Part shown: positions 23,461 through 32,380 of the stretch, piece after piece | How positions within the stretch are numbered: the stretch's first letter is position 1 | Layout: every line of letters starts with the position of its first letter | NCBI GenBank assembly: GCA_023458555.1 | Contig: JAEWYS010000002.1 | Span: forward strand, 124,001 to 188,000 | Length of the DNA: 64,000 nucleotides | From: Bacteroidota bacterium | GTDB taxonomy: Bacteria > Bacteroidota > Bacteroidia > Cytophagales > Cytophagaceae | Reading direction: 5' to 3' | Made by a program: the position numbers and the translations under genes | The notes under the pieces: generated by a model | What the model was told of the DNA's origin: nothing | Database searches by the model: none | What the model saw: only the letters and a program-made list of their open reading frames with translations

Positions 23461-24432
23461 ATGGAAAATATACTGGATATCGCCATAATAGGAGCAGGTC
23501 CCATAGGTCTGGCCTGCGGAATAGAGGCCACAAAAGCACAGCTTTCGTACCGGATCTTTGACAAAGGCTGTCTGGTCAATTCGCTGTACCGGTATCCGCT
23601 GAATATGACTTTTTTCTCGACTTCCGAGAAGCTCGAAATCGGTGATGTGCCCTTTGTATCACACCGCTACAAGCCCAACCGGGACGAAGCGCTGGAATAC
23701 TACCGAAGGGTCGCTCAGAAATGGAATCTTTCGCTTTCGCTCTATACCGGCATACGCTCCATACAGAAAAAGAATGATTTTTTTGAGCTGAAAACGGACA
23801 AAAACGAGATATGGCGCAGCAGGAATGTAGTCATTGCGACCGGCTTTTTCGATATACCCAACCGGATGAATATACCGGGTGAGGATTTGCTGCATGTACA
23901 TCATTATTTTAAAGAAGCCCATCCCTTTTCGTATGGAAGAGTGGCCGTCATAGGCTGCGCCAACTCCGCGATCGACGCAGCATTGGAATGCTATCGCAAA
24001 GGAGCAGAAGTAACGCTTATAGTCCGGGACCAGGCCATCAGCGAGCGCGTCAAATACTGGGTAAAGCCCGATATCGAAAACCGTATCAGTGAAGGCAGCA
24101 TCCGGGCTTTTTTCAGAAGCAGACCGATAGAGGCACATCCGTCATGCCTTCTTATCGAAACTCCGGACGGCCTGCAGAAACTGCCCTGCGATCATATACT
24201 GGCTATGACAGGCTATCAGCCTGATTTCGGTTTTCTCAGATCAGCCGGCATCGGGCTGGAAGGCCCCCGGCAAATCCCGATGTGTAATCCGGAAACCATG
24301 GAAACCAATATTGCCGGAATATATCTGGCCGGTGTAGTCTGCGGAGGCATGGAAACCCATAAGTGGTTTATTGAAAACTCCAGAGTGCACGCGGAAATGA
24401 TTGTCCGCCATATTAGGAGCAACGGTCAGTAA
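23461..24432 (+). CDS. ypdA: YpdA-type FAD/NAD(P)-dependent thiol-disulfide reductase
   Basis: 323 residues. The FAD-binding GxGPxG motif is at the start (IAIIGAGPIGLACGIEA), and the NADPH-binding fold has VAVIGCANSAIDAALECYRKG. The usual CxxC of thioredoxin reductase is absent, as in the YpdA/Bdr family, and the segment MTFFSTSEKLEIGDVPF is typical of that family. C-terminal AMTGYQPDF and GIYLAGVVCGGMETHKWFIE are also conserved. YpdA homologues reduce bacillithiol disulfide in organisms that make bacillithiol, which several Bacteroidota do. It stands alone on its strand between the cyclophilin gene and a convergent GreA-like gene. Confidence 0.87.
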   Translation: MENILDIAIIGAGPIGLACGIEATKAQLSYRIFDKGCLVNSLYRYPLNMTFFSTSEKLEIGDVPFVSHRYKPNRDEALEYYRRVAQKWNLSLSLYTGIRSIQKKNDFFELKTDKNEIWRSRNVVIATGFFDIPNRMNIPGEDLLHVHHYFKEAHPFSYGRVAVIGCANSAIDAALECYRKGAEVTLIVRDQAISERVKYWVKPDIENRISEGSIRAFFRSRPIEAHPSCLLIETPDGLQKLPCDHILAMTGYQPDFGFLRSAGIGLEGPRQIPMCNPETMETNIAGIYLAGVVCGGMETHKWFIENSRVHAEMIVRHIRSNGQ

Positions 24433-24439
24433 AAACCTG

Positions 24440-24898
24440 TCAGTATACCTCCCTGATTTCCATAGCCCTCCCGTTGACAGTGATCCTGTCGCCCGACTTT
24501 CGTGACAGCATGGCGACTGCTACCGGAGCTACCGGGCTGACCAGAAATATCTCCTGTCCTTCAATCGCGTATTTACCAGCGCTGATCGACAGATAAAATA
24601 TACCTTTGTCGGTAATCACCAGACTTCCCGGCCCTACACCAGCCGTTGTTTTGTCTGCGCTGATGCCCGCCAGCGCTTTTTTCAGCTTGTAGGCTTCTTC
24701 GAGCTGTAAGGCGTATTTTTCCTGCTCCAGCTGCGCCATGGCCCGGGCCGTTTCATACTTGTCTCCTACACTGCTTTTCGATTCCGAATTGCCCGCCTCT
24801 CTGGCTTCCCTGATTGCGTTTTGCACATACGCTATGCGCTCCTCCACATACTCATGACAATATTCCAGCAGTCCGGTCTTGATACTTAACCAATTCAT
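24440..24898 (-). CDS. GreA/GreB-like protein
   Basis: 152 residues. An N-terminal helical hairpin (EERIAYVQNAIREAREAG, then YETARAMAQLEQEKYALQLE) is followed by a small beta domain (VGPGSLVITDKGIFYLSIS, then IFLVSPVAPVAVAMLSRKSG and ITVNGRAMEIREVY). This is the layout of transcript cleavage factors, with a coiled-coil and an FKBP-like C-terminal domain. Bacteroidota proteins of this kind are often mis-named 3-oxoacyl-ACP synthase in databases. Whether it binds RNA polymerase is unknown. It converges with ypdA, 7 bases away, and is separated from the PepSY-like gene upstream by a strong terminator. Confidence 0.65.
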   Translation of the reverse strand: MNWLSIKTGLLEYCHEYVEERIAYVQNAIREAREAGNSESKSSVGDKYETARAMAQLEQEKYALQLEEAYKLKKALAGISADKTTAGVGPGSLVITDKGIFYLSISAGKYAIEGQEIFLVSPVAPVAVAMLSRKSGDRITVNGRAMEIREVY

Positions 24899-24925
24899 CG
24901 TGTATTTTTTGCTTTTGAGAAAATA

Positions 24926-24954
24926 AAAAAAGCCGATACGCGACCGGCTTTTTT
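24926..24954. terminator. intrinsic terminator, usable in both directions
   Basis: The arms AAAAAAGCCG and CGGCTTTTTT flank an 8- to 9-base loop. It ends transcription of the minus-strand gene at 24977-25225 before the GreA-like gene. Confidence 0.8.
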
Positions 24955-24976
24955 ATATAAAGAATGTATGTACAAG

Positions 24977-25225
24977 TTACATTTTTTCTTCAATATCCAA
25001 AAGACTGCCATCTGCACTGTACGTAGCCTCCTTTTTGGTATCACCATCTTTGAAACGCACTTCATACAGTCCTCCGTCTTCCTCCCATCTGGTGTCAGTG
25101 GCATCCGGATATCGCTGGTTAAAAGAAATAATCACATCCTCCGGCACCTGAGAATACTGCATGCTTTTGTTACATGCTCCTGTTGCAAACAGAGCAAACA
25201 TTCCGATCAGCACTATATTCTTCAT
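24977..25225 (-). CDS. PepSY-like small lipoprotein
   Basis: 82 residues. An N-terminal hydrophobic signal (MKNIVLIGMFALFATGAC) ends in a lipobox TGAC. The rest is a short PepSY-like / BLIP-like unit: IISFNQRYPDATDTRWEED, then YEVRFKDG and KKEATYSADGSLL. This matches the repeat unit of the putative beta-lactamase-inhibitor-like PepSY family (Pfam PF11396) that is common in Bacteroidota periplasmic proteins. It is short for a two-repeat family member and carries one unit. It has its own terminator and no operon partner. Its role is unknown. Confidence 0.75.
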   Translation of the reverse strand: MKNIVLIGMFALFATGACNKSMQYSQVPEDVIISFNQRYPDATDTRWEEDGGLYEVRFKDGDTKKEATYSADGSLLDIEEKM

Positions 25226-25633
25226 TGTTCTTACTGTTTTCGTTGTTTACGTTTTTTAAGTTAACAGACAGAGTCATTACATTGTTAATTATTTAATAAT
25301 CAACAATATATTTTTTTAAAAATTAAGTCAGGCACCTGAATAACTGGTTTATTTGGAAGAAGTATAATTAGTATGTATTTCTCAGAGCAAAAACCTGCAA
25401 AACAGCGCATATCGCACTTCAAAAAATTCCCCGTTGGCTGCCATGCTGCAATCTTTGAGCATTAAGCTTTTAGACTTTTTTCTGACAATGATTATATAAA
25501 GCTGTAAATCAACCTATAGAAATCCCAGCACCTGATCCCGTGTATAAATTAAAAAAGACGGCCTTATTCAGGCCGGATTCTGAAATAATTGTCCGATTTG
25601 TTCGTATCTTTAGTCTGAATCATACCAATCAAC
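25226..25633. other. AT-rich intergenic region, no gene seen
   Basis: 408 bases between the divergent PepSY-like and DUF3817 genes. A small hairpin (GGCCT/AGGCC, near 25561-25575) lies about 60 bases before the DUF3817 start. I see no other structure or gene. Confidence 0.6.
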
Positions 25634-25942
25634 ATGAATACACTGGAACCGGATCAGATCAGACAACTGCGCCATATCGGCAATGCCGAAGGATTTTCCT
25701 ATCTTTTTCTGCTATTGATTGCCATGCCTGTAAAATATGCCATGGGTATGCCCGAACTGGTAAAGTATACCGGCTGGGCGCATGGTATCCTTTTTGTGCT
25801 TTTCGGACTGGCGGTTCTGCGCGTCAAGCTTACACTGGGTTTTTCCTTCAAATGGTCTGTATGGGCAATGTTTCTGTCGCTGATTCCTTTCGGCACCTTT
25901 CTGCTGGACCGTCAGCTGAAAAAAATGTATGCCCCGGAGTAA
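25634..25942 (+). CDS. DUF3817 small membrane protein
   Basis: 102 residues with three hydrophobic segments (SYLFLLLIAMPVKYAMGM, WAHGILFVLFGLAVLRVKL, and WAMFLSLIPFGTFLLDRQL). The pattern GxAEGxSYLxLLxxAMPxKY and the H in GWAHGxLF fit the DUF3817 family of inner-membrane proteins found as a single domain in many bacteria and fused to other modules in some. The function is unknown. It converges with the small His-tailed membrane protein, leaving 9 bases between the stops. Confidence 0.85.
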   Translation: MNTLEPDQIRQLRHIGNAEGFSYLFLLLIAMPVKYAMGMPELVKYTGWAHGILFVLFGLAVLRVKLTLGFSFKWSVWAMFLSLIPFGTFLLDRQLKKMYAPE

Positions 25943-25951
25943 AATCCGGTT

Positions 25952-26152
25952 TCAGTGGTGGTGGTGATGACTTTCTCCCTTGTAGAATTTCTTTATCAGC
26001 CATCCGATAATAAATATACAGATCCAGGTCGGATACAGCATCCATATATTGTCGATATGCTTGTCGATAAGCCATAGTATAAGCTGTGATGCCGCACTGA
26101 ATATGATCCCGAAGACGCTGATCGTTTGTAATGGTCCGAAGTTTTTCATCAA
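25952..26152 (-). CDS. small two-helix membrane protein with a natural C-terminal His5 tail
   Basis: 66 residues: two hydrophobic helices (TISVFGIIFSAASQLILWL and MLYPTWICIFIIGWLIKKF) linked by a short polar loop, then a basic YKGES stretch and five consecutive histidines before the stop. The His tail would face the cytoplasm if the positive-inside rule holds and could bind a metal ion. It converges with DUF3817 at 25942. I do not recognise a named family, but the compact layout is typical of conserved Bacteroidota small membrane proteins. Confidence 0.65.
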   Translation of the reverse strand: MMKNFGPLQTISVFGIIFSAASQLILWLIDKHIDNIWMLYPTWICIFIIGWLIKKFYKGESHHHHH

Positions 26153-26484
26153 CTGTAGTTATAAGAAGAAATGGAAAAGTGCATAAAAAATAATGCTTTT
26201 CCTAATCAGGCAGCACTGCTTTTTATCTCTTGATCCGGTATTTGCATACATCGTCCGATAAGGCAAATCTAATCAGCAAATTAATAGTCTCTCAAAAGAT
26301 CTGCCCGGCCGGAATCATCCCCATCCGGATCATCGAATCCGCATCAACAGCGCTTCACGACCGCAGGGTATATATATCAAAGCGTATTTATTCCAAAGAG
26401 TTCAGGCTAAACCTGTTTTAGGGATAAAAAAACAGATTTTTTTTAGGATAAAAAAAGGTAATTTTGCAGCCTTAATTTATTTCC
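26153..26484. other. intergenic region before ilvA
   Basis: 332 bases. No convincing gene. Toward ilvA the sequence is A/T-run rich with two near copies of a TTTTAGGATAAAAAAA-like block (near 26417-26457), ending in a promoter-like box at 26459. Confidence 0.55.
26459..26466 (+). promoter_or_regulatory. candidate -7 box for ilvA
   Basis: TAATTTTG fits the TAnnTTTG consensus and lies 18 bases before the ilvA ATG. It implies a very short leader. A T-rich block sits at the expected -33 distance. Confidence 0.45.
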
Positions 26485-27735
26485 ATGCAGCATACATTAT
26501 CCATTGAACATATAAAAGAAGCTTCCGAACGTCTGAAAGGAGTTGTTTCTCATACACAGCTTCAGCGCAGCCTGAATCTTTCCGAACAGTATCAGTCTTC
26601 GGTATGGCTGAAAAGAGAGGATTTGCAGATTGTACGCTCCTATAAGATACGCGGCGCCTACAACCTGATCAAAAGTCTTCCGCAGGACCAGCTGAAAAAA
26701 GGGGTAGTATGCGCCAGCGCGGGCAATCATGCGCAGGGGGTCGCTTTCTCCTGCCAGCAGCTGCAGATTCCCGGCGCTATCTTTATGCCCACTACCACGC
26801 CCAAGCAAAAGGTCAATCAGGTCAAGATGTTTGGCAAAGACATGGTAGAGGTCATACTGACCGGAGATACCTTTGACGATGCCTATGCGGAAGCTGTCAA
26901 CTATACGAAGGAAAAGGACCGTGTCTTTGTGCATCCCTTTGATGACGAAAAAATCGTGGAAGGTCAGGCTACGGTGGGCGTGGAAATACTTGAGGATCTC
27001 AACGGAAGCATTGATTATATCTTTGTACCGGTAGGAGGAGGCGGACTTATTTCCGGTCTGGGCTCCTACATACGGCAGATGTCTCCGGATACCAAAATCA
27101 TCGCGGTAGAGCCTGCAGGTGCTCCCTCACTCAAAGCCGCGCTGGACAACAAGGCGGTCGTTACGCTTGACAGCATTGACAAATTTGTGGATGGCGCTGC
27201 CGTAAAGCGGGTAGGCGAGCTGACATTTTCCATCATCAAAGATATAGTGCATGATGTGGTACTGGTCCCCGAAGGCAAAGTATGCACAACCATACTGAAG
27301 CTGTACAACGAGGAAGCTATAGTGGTGGAGCCGGCCGGCGCGCTGAGCATTGCCGCGCTGGACTACTACCGGGAAGAAATTAAAGGCAAGAACGTAGTAT
27401 GCATCGTGAGCGGCAGCAACAACGATATAGGACGCATGGAGGAGATCAAGGAGCGCTCGCTTATCTACGAAGGGCTGAAACATTATTTCATTGTCAGCTT
27501 CCCTCAGCGGGCCGGCGCTTTGCGGGAATTTCTGGATGAAGTACTGGGTCCCAACGATGATATTACCCGCTTTGAGTATACCAAGAAAAACATCAAGGAG
27601 GAGGGTCCCGCGCTGGTGGGCATTGAAGTAAAGCATAAGGAAGATTATGAGCTTTTGCTCGAAAAAATGCATAAAAAGAAATTCCAGTTTATCGAACTAA
27701 ACAAGAATCCGACTTTATTCAGCTATATACTGTAA
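26485..27735 (+). CDS. ilvA: threonine ammonia-lyase (threonine dehydratase)
   Basis: 416 residues. The fold-type II PLP enzyme region has WLKREDLQIVRSYKIRGAYN (Schiff-base Lys54), CASAGNHAQGVAFSC, the phosphate loop VGGGGLISGL and the NNDIGR motif near the end of the catalytic domain. The last 80 residues (HYFIVSFPQRAGALREFLDE, then LVGIEVKHKEDYELLLE) form one ACT-like regulatory domain, the short form expected for the 400-residue class. The enzyme makes 2-oxobutanoate from threonine, the first step of isoleucine synthesis, and is usually feedback-inhibited by isoleucine. It stands alone rather than with other ilv genes and is followed by a terminator. Confidence 0.95.
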   Translation: MQHTLSIEHIKEASERLKGVVSHTQLQRSLNLSEQYQSSVWLKREDLQIVRSYKIRGAYNLIKSLPQDQLKKGVVCASAGNHAQGVAFSCQQLQIPGAIFMPTTTPKQKVNQVKMFGKDMVEVILTGDTFDDAYAEAVNYTKEKDRVFVHPFDDEKIVEGQATVGVEILEDLNGSIDYIFVPVGGGGLISGLGSYIRQMSPDTKIIAVEPAGAPSLKAALDNKAVVTLDSIDKFVDGAAVKRVGELTFSIIKDIVHDVVLVPEGKVCTTILKLYNEEAIVVEPAGALSIAALDYYREEIKGKNVVCIVSGSNNDIGRMEEIKERSLIYEGLKHYFIVSFPQRAGALREFLDEVLGPNDDITRFEYTKKNIKEEGPALVGIEVKHKEDYELLLEKMHKKKFQFIELNKNPTLFSYIL

Positions 27736-27743
27736 ACCTTCTG

Positions 27744-27776
27744 AACAAATTGCCCTTTTCGGGGTAATTTGTTTTT
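27744..27776 (+). terminator. intrinsic terminator after ilvA
   Basis: ACAAATTGCCC pairs with GGGTAATTTGT (one mismatch) around a short loop, followed by a T-run. It begins 9 bases after the stop. Confidence 0.75.
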
Positions 27777-27822
27777 AATTTGATTTTATTGTAATTTTTC
27801 AATAATTCTATTGCAAGAAATC

Positions 27823-28554
27823 ATGAAAAAGGTTTATTGCCTGCTCCTGACCGCCTGTGTTCTCATCCTTCCATACAGCGGCAGCGCTACCGGAAGCGTA
27901 AAAAAATTTACGGCCCGGTGCCATCGATTCTTCTCCACCCATGTTTCCGGTGGTCAGATTGATTACCGGCAGCTTCAGCAGAACCGGCGAAAGCTTGATC
28001 AGCTGACCCGGCTCATTGCCGGAGCCGACCTCAGCAAAAGCAGGGATAATGAACGCACCGCCTTTTACATCAATGCCTACAATATACTGGTGATCGACCA
28101 GATCGTCCACTCTCTTCCGCTACAATCACCCTATGAAATAGAAGGATTTTTTGACCACAACTATTTTACTATCGCCGGCGAACAGCTCACGCTCAATCAG
28201 ATTGAAGAGCAGAAGCTTCTTGGGCCAACACTGGATATTGAAGTTATTTTTGCCATATGCCATGGCACAGTTGGTTCATTTCCTCTTCAAAACACCGCAT
28301 ACAAAGCAAAAAAGCTGGAAAAACAACTAAGCGAACGCGCCCGATTACTGGCAAAAAGCGAGAACTATGTCCGGGTCAAGAAAAACTCTTCCCTGGTTCT
28401 GCTCTGCGAAGCATTTATTCATACCCGGAAATATGCTGATAAAAATGACTTGTTTACACAGCTTTCTGCCGTACTTGAACAGAATCTGCCCGATAATTAC
28501 GCGATGGATTATTACCCCGTCAACAGGAGCCTGAATCAGAAAGCACGCGACTGA
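27823..28554 (+). CDS. secreted DUF547 protein
   Basis: 243 residues from ATG 27823 (MKKVYCLLL), preferred over the ATG at 27811 because it opens a clear signal peptide (LLTACVLILPYSGSAT). The DUF547 signature is present as DNERTAFYINAYNILVID, then FDHNYFTIAGEQLTLNQIEE and the later FAICHG block, where most family members read a Cys-Pro-rich segment. The C-terminal part is basic and helical. DUF547 proteins are widespread, secreted and of unknown biochemical role. The gene follows the ilvA terminator and is probably monocistronic. Confidence 0.82.
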   Translation: MKKVYCLLLTACVLILPYSGSATGSVKKFTARCHRFFSTHVSGGQIDYRQLQQNRRKLDQLTRLIAGADLSKSRDNERTAFYINAYNILVIDQIVHSLPLQSPYEIEGFFDHNYFTIAGEQLTLNQIEEQKLLGPTLDIEVIFAICHGTVGSFPLQNTAYKAKKLEKQLSERARLLAKSENYVRVKKNSSLVLLCEAFIHTRKYADKNDLFTQLSAVLEQNLPDNYAMDYYPVNRSLNQKARD

Positions 28555-28822
28555 TCATTGCTCAGAACCAAAATCGCTAAAAACAGATCCGGGATTTTAT
28601 TTTCAGGACCAGGTACCTAAATAACAGGTAATCCACTCATAATTAATTTAAAATCCAACACAGTCTTCATTGATTGAAGGATGCTATCTTTTGCCTTCGA
28701 GAGCTTCAGGCAACCAGGTGGCTGAAAATATTGGAGATCTGCGATCTTTGAGCCTTCAGCTTTAGCATTTTACCATCTGCGATTGACTGTAGCCAATAGC
28801 AAAGCAAGCTCTAATCCTGATT

Positions 28823-29371
28823 TTACTTCTTATTGCGGCGAAAATAAAAGGCACAGCCCAGTCCCACCATCGCTCCGAAAAAATGGCTTTCCCAGCTCAC
28901 ATAGGCCTCTCCGGGAAAGATTCCGTAGATAATTCCCCCATACAAAGCTGCCATCGTCAGCGAAATCACGATAGATATGAAGTCTTTGCGGAAAAACCCG
29001 ATAAAGAACAGGAAGAAAGCAATACCATACACTACTCCGCTGGCTCCGACATGGATGGAAGGCCTTGCAAAAATCCATACCAGTATATTGGTGCCGATAT
29101 AGCTCAGAAAAAAGATGCGATCTGCCGCTCTGGGATAAAAGAAATAGACTGTCGTGCCGAGAATCAGAATAGGAAATGTATTGCTTACCAGATGCAGCGG
29201 GTTGCCATGCAGCATGGGTGCGCACAGAATCCCGAGCAGGCCGATCTCGGTACGGGGAAAAATCCCTAAAAAAGCCCAGTTGGGCAGAAAATTGATCTGC
29301 AATATATATACCGCCCACATGAGCAGTACAAACAACAGTGGTTTTCTTATGCTTTTGAGTAAATGATTCAA
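28823..29371 (-). CDS. rhomboid family intramembrane serine protease
   Basis: 182 residues with about six membrane segments. The catalytic serine is in HVGASGVVYGIAFF and the catalytic histidine in SWESHFFGAMVGLG. The HLVSNTFPI segment supplies the conserved His/Asn of helix 2. This is the compact bacterial rhomboid layout, cutting substrates within the membrane. Substrates are unknown. The gene starts 3 bases after the purU stop on the minus strand, so the two are likely cotranscribed. The 268 bases downstream (28555-28822) hold no gene. Confidence 0.9.
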   Translation of the reverse strand: MNHLLKSIRKPLLFVLLMWAVYILQINFLPNWAFLGIFPRTEIGLLGILCAPMLHGNPLHLVSNTFPILILGTTVYFFYPRAADRIFFLSYIGTNILVWIFARPSIHVGASGVVYGIAFFLFFIGFFRKDFISIVISLTMAALYGGIIYGIFPGEAYVSWESHFFGAMVGLGCAFYFRRNKK

Positions 29372-29374
29372 GTT

Positions 29375-30211
29375 CTAATCAAAAATTATCGTTTTGTTGC
29401 CGCTTACAAAAACCCGCTCCTCCAGAACAAGCTTCAGCGCTTTGGCCAGCACGATCTTTTCCACATCTCTTCCCTGCTGAGCCATATCGGAAGCACTGTT
29501 TGAATGAGCCACTGGAATCACATTCTGGGCAATAATCGGCCCCTCATCCAGATTCTCATTTACAAAGTGGGCTGTAGCGCCAATAATCTTAACTCCTCTC
29601 CGGTACGCTTGTTCATACGGACGCGCTCCGATAAATGCCGGAAGGAAGGAATGGTGAATATTGATAATGCGATTGGGGAATCGTGCCGTAAATGCGGGAT
29701 TAAGAATACGCATGTATTTGGCCAGTACCAGGTACTCGGGATTATACCGGCTTATGGCCAGTGTCAGCTCTTCTTCATGCTCGTGGCGGTCTCTGCCTTC
29801 ATGACTGATGTGCTCAAAGGTAACGGAAAAGCGCTCACAAAGATCTCTGAGCGAATCATAGTTACTGATCACTGCCGCTATATTGGCCGATAAGTCTCCG
29901 GAATAGTGCCGCAGCAACAGATCTCCGAGACAGTGGCTTTCCTTGGTAGCCAGGATCACGATATCTTTTTTTCTTCGTTGAGACAATTGTATAAAAGCAT
30001 CTTCGGGCAACAGCTGTCTGATCTCCGCCTGCACTTCCTCAACATCGATTTCGCCGGAAAACTCTGTACGCATATAGAAGCTTCCCAATTCCTTCTCTAC
30101 AAATTCCCCGTTGCTGATAATATTAAGATCATATTTCAGCAGGACACCGGTTACGGCATGAATAAGGCCTTTACGGTCTTTGCAGGCTATCAGCAAAATA
30201 TAAGGTTCCAT
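29375..30211 (-). CDS. purU: formyltetrahydrofolate deformylase
   Basis: 278 residues. An N-terminal ACT domain (LIACKDRKGLIHAVTGVLL) is followed by the formyltransferase-fold domain. Its catalytic segment has INIHHSFLPAFIGARPYEQA, the Asn/His pair and the downstream Asp in NENLDEGPIIAQNV. The enzyme hydrolyses 10-formyl-THF to THF and formate, balancing one-carbon units for purine synthesis. Length and domain order match the family. It shares a short promoter region with the divergent radA and is followed directly by the rhomboid gene. Confidence 0.94.
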   Translation of the reverse strand: MEPYILLIACKDRKGLIHAVTGVLLKYDLNIISNGEFVEKELGSFYMRTEFSGEIDVEEVQAEIRQLLPEDAFIQLSQRRKKDIVILATKESHCLGDLLLRHYSGDLSANIAAVISNYDSLRDLCERFSVTFEHISHEGRDRHEHEEELTLAISRYNPEYLVLAKYMRILNPAFTARFPNRIINIHHSFLPAFIGARPYEQAYRRGVKIIGATAHFVNENLDEGPIIAQNVIPVAHSNSASDMAQQGRDVEKIVLAKALKLVLEERVFVSGNKTIIFD

Positions 30212-30308
30212 AGTGCAAGTTTACAAAGATTATGCGATTTACTGAGAGATTATTTCTATTTTGGAGCCCGGTTTTATTCATTCTTCACAAGAAATTTATA
30301 AAAGTAAT

Positions 30309-31682
30309 ATGGCCAAGGTCAAAAGCAGCTATTTCTGCCAGAATTGCGGAGCACAGTCGCCCAAATGGCTGGGCAAATGCCCTTCCTGCCACGAGTGGAA
30401 TACCTACGTAGAGGAAGTCATCAGCAAAACGGAAGAGAAAGGAAGCTGGCGCACAGGCAGCACCAGCAGGCAAATAGCGCCACGGCCGGTTTCCATAAAA
30501 GAAATTAACTACACAGGTGAGGAACGTATAGTAGCTCAGGACCGGGAACTGAACCGGGTGCTTGGCGGCGGCATTGTACCGGGATCGCTGATTCTGATAG
30601 GAGGCGAGCCCGGTATAGGCAAATCCACGCTGATGCTGCAGATAGCTCTCAGCCTTCATCAGCAAAAAGTGCTTTATGTCTCGGGAGAAGAAAGTGATCA
30701 GCAGATCAAGATGCGTGCAGAGCGCATCGGTATCAAAAGCAATTCCTGCTTTATACTGACTGAAACCGGTACCCAGAATATATTCAAGCAGATAGAGCTG
30801 CTGCAGCCGGATATCCTTATCATCGACTCCATACAAACCCTGCAAAGCGCCTTTGTCGAATCGGCGGCGGGCAGCGTTTCGCAGGTCAGGGAATGTACTG
30901 CCGAGCTGCTGAAGTTTGCCAAGGAAAGCGGCACACCGGTTTTTATCATCGGACACATTACCAAGGAAGGTACGCTGGCTGGCCCCAAGGTGCTGGAGCA
31001 TATGGTCGATACCGTACTGCAGTTTGAAGGTGACCGCCATATGACCTACCGTATACTGCGCACTACCAAAAACCGCTTTGGCTCTACTTCCGAGCTGGGC
31101 ATATACGAAATGCTGGGATCCGGCCTGCGGGAGGTAAGCAATCCTTCCGAAATTCTTATCTCACAGCGGGATGAACAGCTGAGCGGAATCGCTATCGGAG
31201 CCAGCCTGGAGGGCAACCGGCCTCTGCTCATCGAGATACAATCGCTGGTAAGCACTGCCACCTACGGCACTCCGCAACGAAGCAGCACCGGTTTTGATTC
31301 AAAGCGTCTCAATATGTTACTCGCTGTACTGGAAAAAAGAGCAGGGCTCAAGCTCAGTATCCAGGACGTGTTTCTCAATATAGCCGGCGGACTCAAGATT
31401 GAAGATCCGGCCATAGATCTGGCGGTCTGTGCATCTATAGTTTCCAGCTATGAGGACAGGCCTTTGCCCCATACGGTATGTTTCGCAGCTGAAGTCGGTC
31501 TCGGCGGAGAAATCAGGGCTGTCAACCGCATCGAAAGCCGTATATCGGAAGCGGAGAAGCTTGGTTTCGGGCAGATTTTCATTTCCCGATACAATACCAA
31601 AGGGCTGAATCCTGACGGATTTGGCATAAATGTTACAGCGGTTAGCCGCCTGGATGAAGTTTTCAGGAAACTTTCTTCCTGA
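30309..31682 (+). CDS. radA: DNA repair protein RadA
   Basis: 457 residues from ATG 30309. The N-terminal zinc finger (FCQNCGAQSPKWLGKCPSC) marks the true start region; an earlier in-frame ATG at 30261 would add a non-homologous stretch. The RecA-like ATPase has Walker A GGEPGIGKST, Walker B LIIDSIQ and the KNRFGSTSELG motif specific to RadA/Sms. The C-terminal third is the Lon-protease-like domain (LNIAGGLKIEDPAIDLAVCA, then VGLGGEIRAVNRIESRI). RadA drives branch migration in recombination intermediates. The following UPF0316 gene is 21 bases away and may be cotranscribed. Confidence 0.96.
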   Translation: MAKVKSSYFCQNCGAQSPKWLGKCPSCHEWNTYVEEVISKTEEKGSWRTGSTSRQIAPRPVSIKEINYTGEERIVAQDRELNRVLGGGIVPGSLILIGGEPGIGKSTLMLQIALSLHQQKVLYVSGEESDQQIKMRAERIGIKSNSCFILTETGTQNIFKQIELLQPDILIIDSIQTLQSAFVESAAGSVSQVRECTAELLKFAKESGTPVFIIGHITKEGTLAGPKVLEHMVDTVLQFEGDRHMTYRILRTTKNRFGSTSELGIYEMLGSGLREVSNPSEILISQRDEQLSGIAIGASLEGNRPLLIEIQSLVSTATYGTPQRSSTGFDSKRLNMLLAVLEKRAGLKLSIQDVFLNIAGGLKIEDPAIDLAVCASIVSSYEDRPLPHTVCFAAEVGLGGEIRAVNRIESRISEAEKLGFGQIFISRYNTKGLNPDGFGINVTAVSRLDEVFRKLSS

Positions 31683-31703
31683 AAACCGCATTGAACAAGC
31701 ATT

Positions 31704-32303
31704 ATGAAACTTCTGCAGGAGCTTTACGGGCTTTATGAGGTATATCATTATGCTCTGATACCCTTCTTTATCTTTCTGGCCAGAGTCGCTGATGTCAGTA
31801 TGTCCACTATCCGGATCATGTTTGTCTGGGCAGGGAACAAGTACTTCGCTACGCTGCTTGGTTTTTTCGAAGCGCTGATCTGGATCCTGGCAATCGGACA
31901 GATCATGCAGGATATTACCAACGTAAGCTCTTATCTGGCGTATGCCGGAGGCTTCGCAGCAGGTACTTTTACCGGTATGTGCATTGAAAGCAAGCTGGCC
32001 TATGGCAAGTCGATGATCCGTGTCATTACCAAAAAGCCGGCAACGGATCTGATCAGCTACCTGAAAACGGAAAACCTTGGTGTAACTTCGGTAAAAGCCG
32101 AAGGGCATTTTGGTCCGGTACATGTTATCTACACCATACTCAGCCGGAAGCAGGTAGACAGGATCATAGAAAAAATCCGTTTTTACAATCCCAATGCTTT
32201 TTATACAATCGAGAGTGTCCGGTTTGTAAGCGATACCGGACACGGCATGACGAAACGGAGCATGAAGTCGCTTCATTTTCAGAATGCTTCCAAAAGGAAG
32301 TAA
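31704..32303 (+). CDS. UPF0316/DUF2179-type membrane protein
   Basis: 199 residues. The first 90 have three hydrophobic helices (IPFFIFLARVADVSMSTIRI, LLGFFEALIWILAIGQIM, and YLAYAGGFAAGTFTGM), the DUF5698 part of UPF0316. The C-terminal cytoplasmic DUF2179 domain follows (VITKKPATDLISYL, HVIYTILSRKQVDRIIEKI, then FYTIESVRFV). A basic tail ends the chain. The family is conserved but its function is not established. The gene closes the radA transcript, with a strong terminator directly after the stop. Confidence 0.87.
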   Translation: MKLLQELYGLYEVYHYALIPFFIFLARVADVSMSTIRIMFVWAGNKYFATLLGFFEALIWILAIGQIMQDITNVSSYLAYAGGFAAGTFTGMCIESKLAYGKSMIRVITKKPATDLISYLKTENLGVTSVKAEGHFGPVHVIYTILSRKQVDRIIEKIRFYNPNAFYTIESVRFVSDTGHGMTKRSMKSLHFQNASKRK

Positions 32304-32350
32304 ACAGGATAGGTGGCTTCGAGAGCCTCAGCCACCCGTCCTGTTTTTAT
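32304..32350 (+). terminator. strong intrinsic terminator
   Basis: ACAGGAT and GGTGGCT pair with AGCCACC and GTCCTGT around an 11-base loop, with a T-rich tail. It starts immediately after the stop at 32303. Confidence 0.85.
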
Positions 32351-32380
32351 TTTCCGCAGACCGGAGTTTATTTAAAAATA

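Noticed and set aside
26230..26421. A 63-codon plus-strand frame upstream of ilvA
   Set aside because: It has no motif and a poor start context; the region looks like an ordinary promoter-bearing spacer.
31317..32276. A 319-codon minus-strand open frame opposite radA and the UPF0316 gene
   Set aside because: It spans two real genes in antisense and has no coherent domain.
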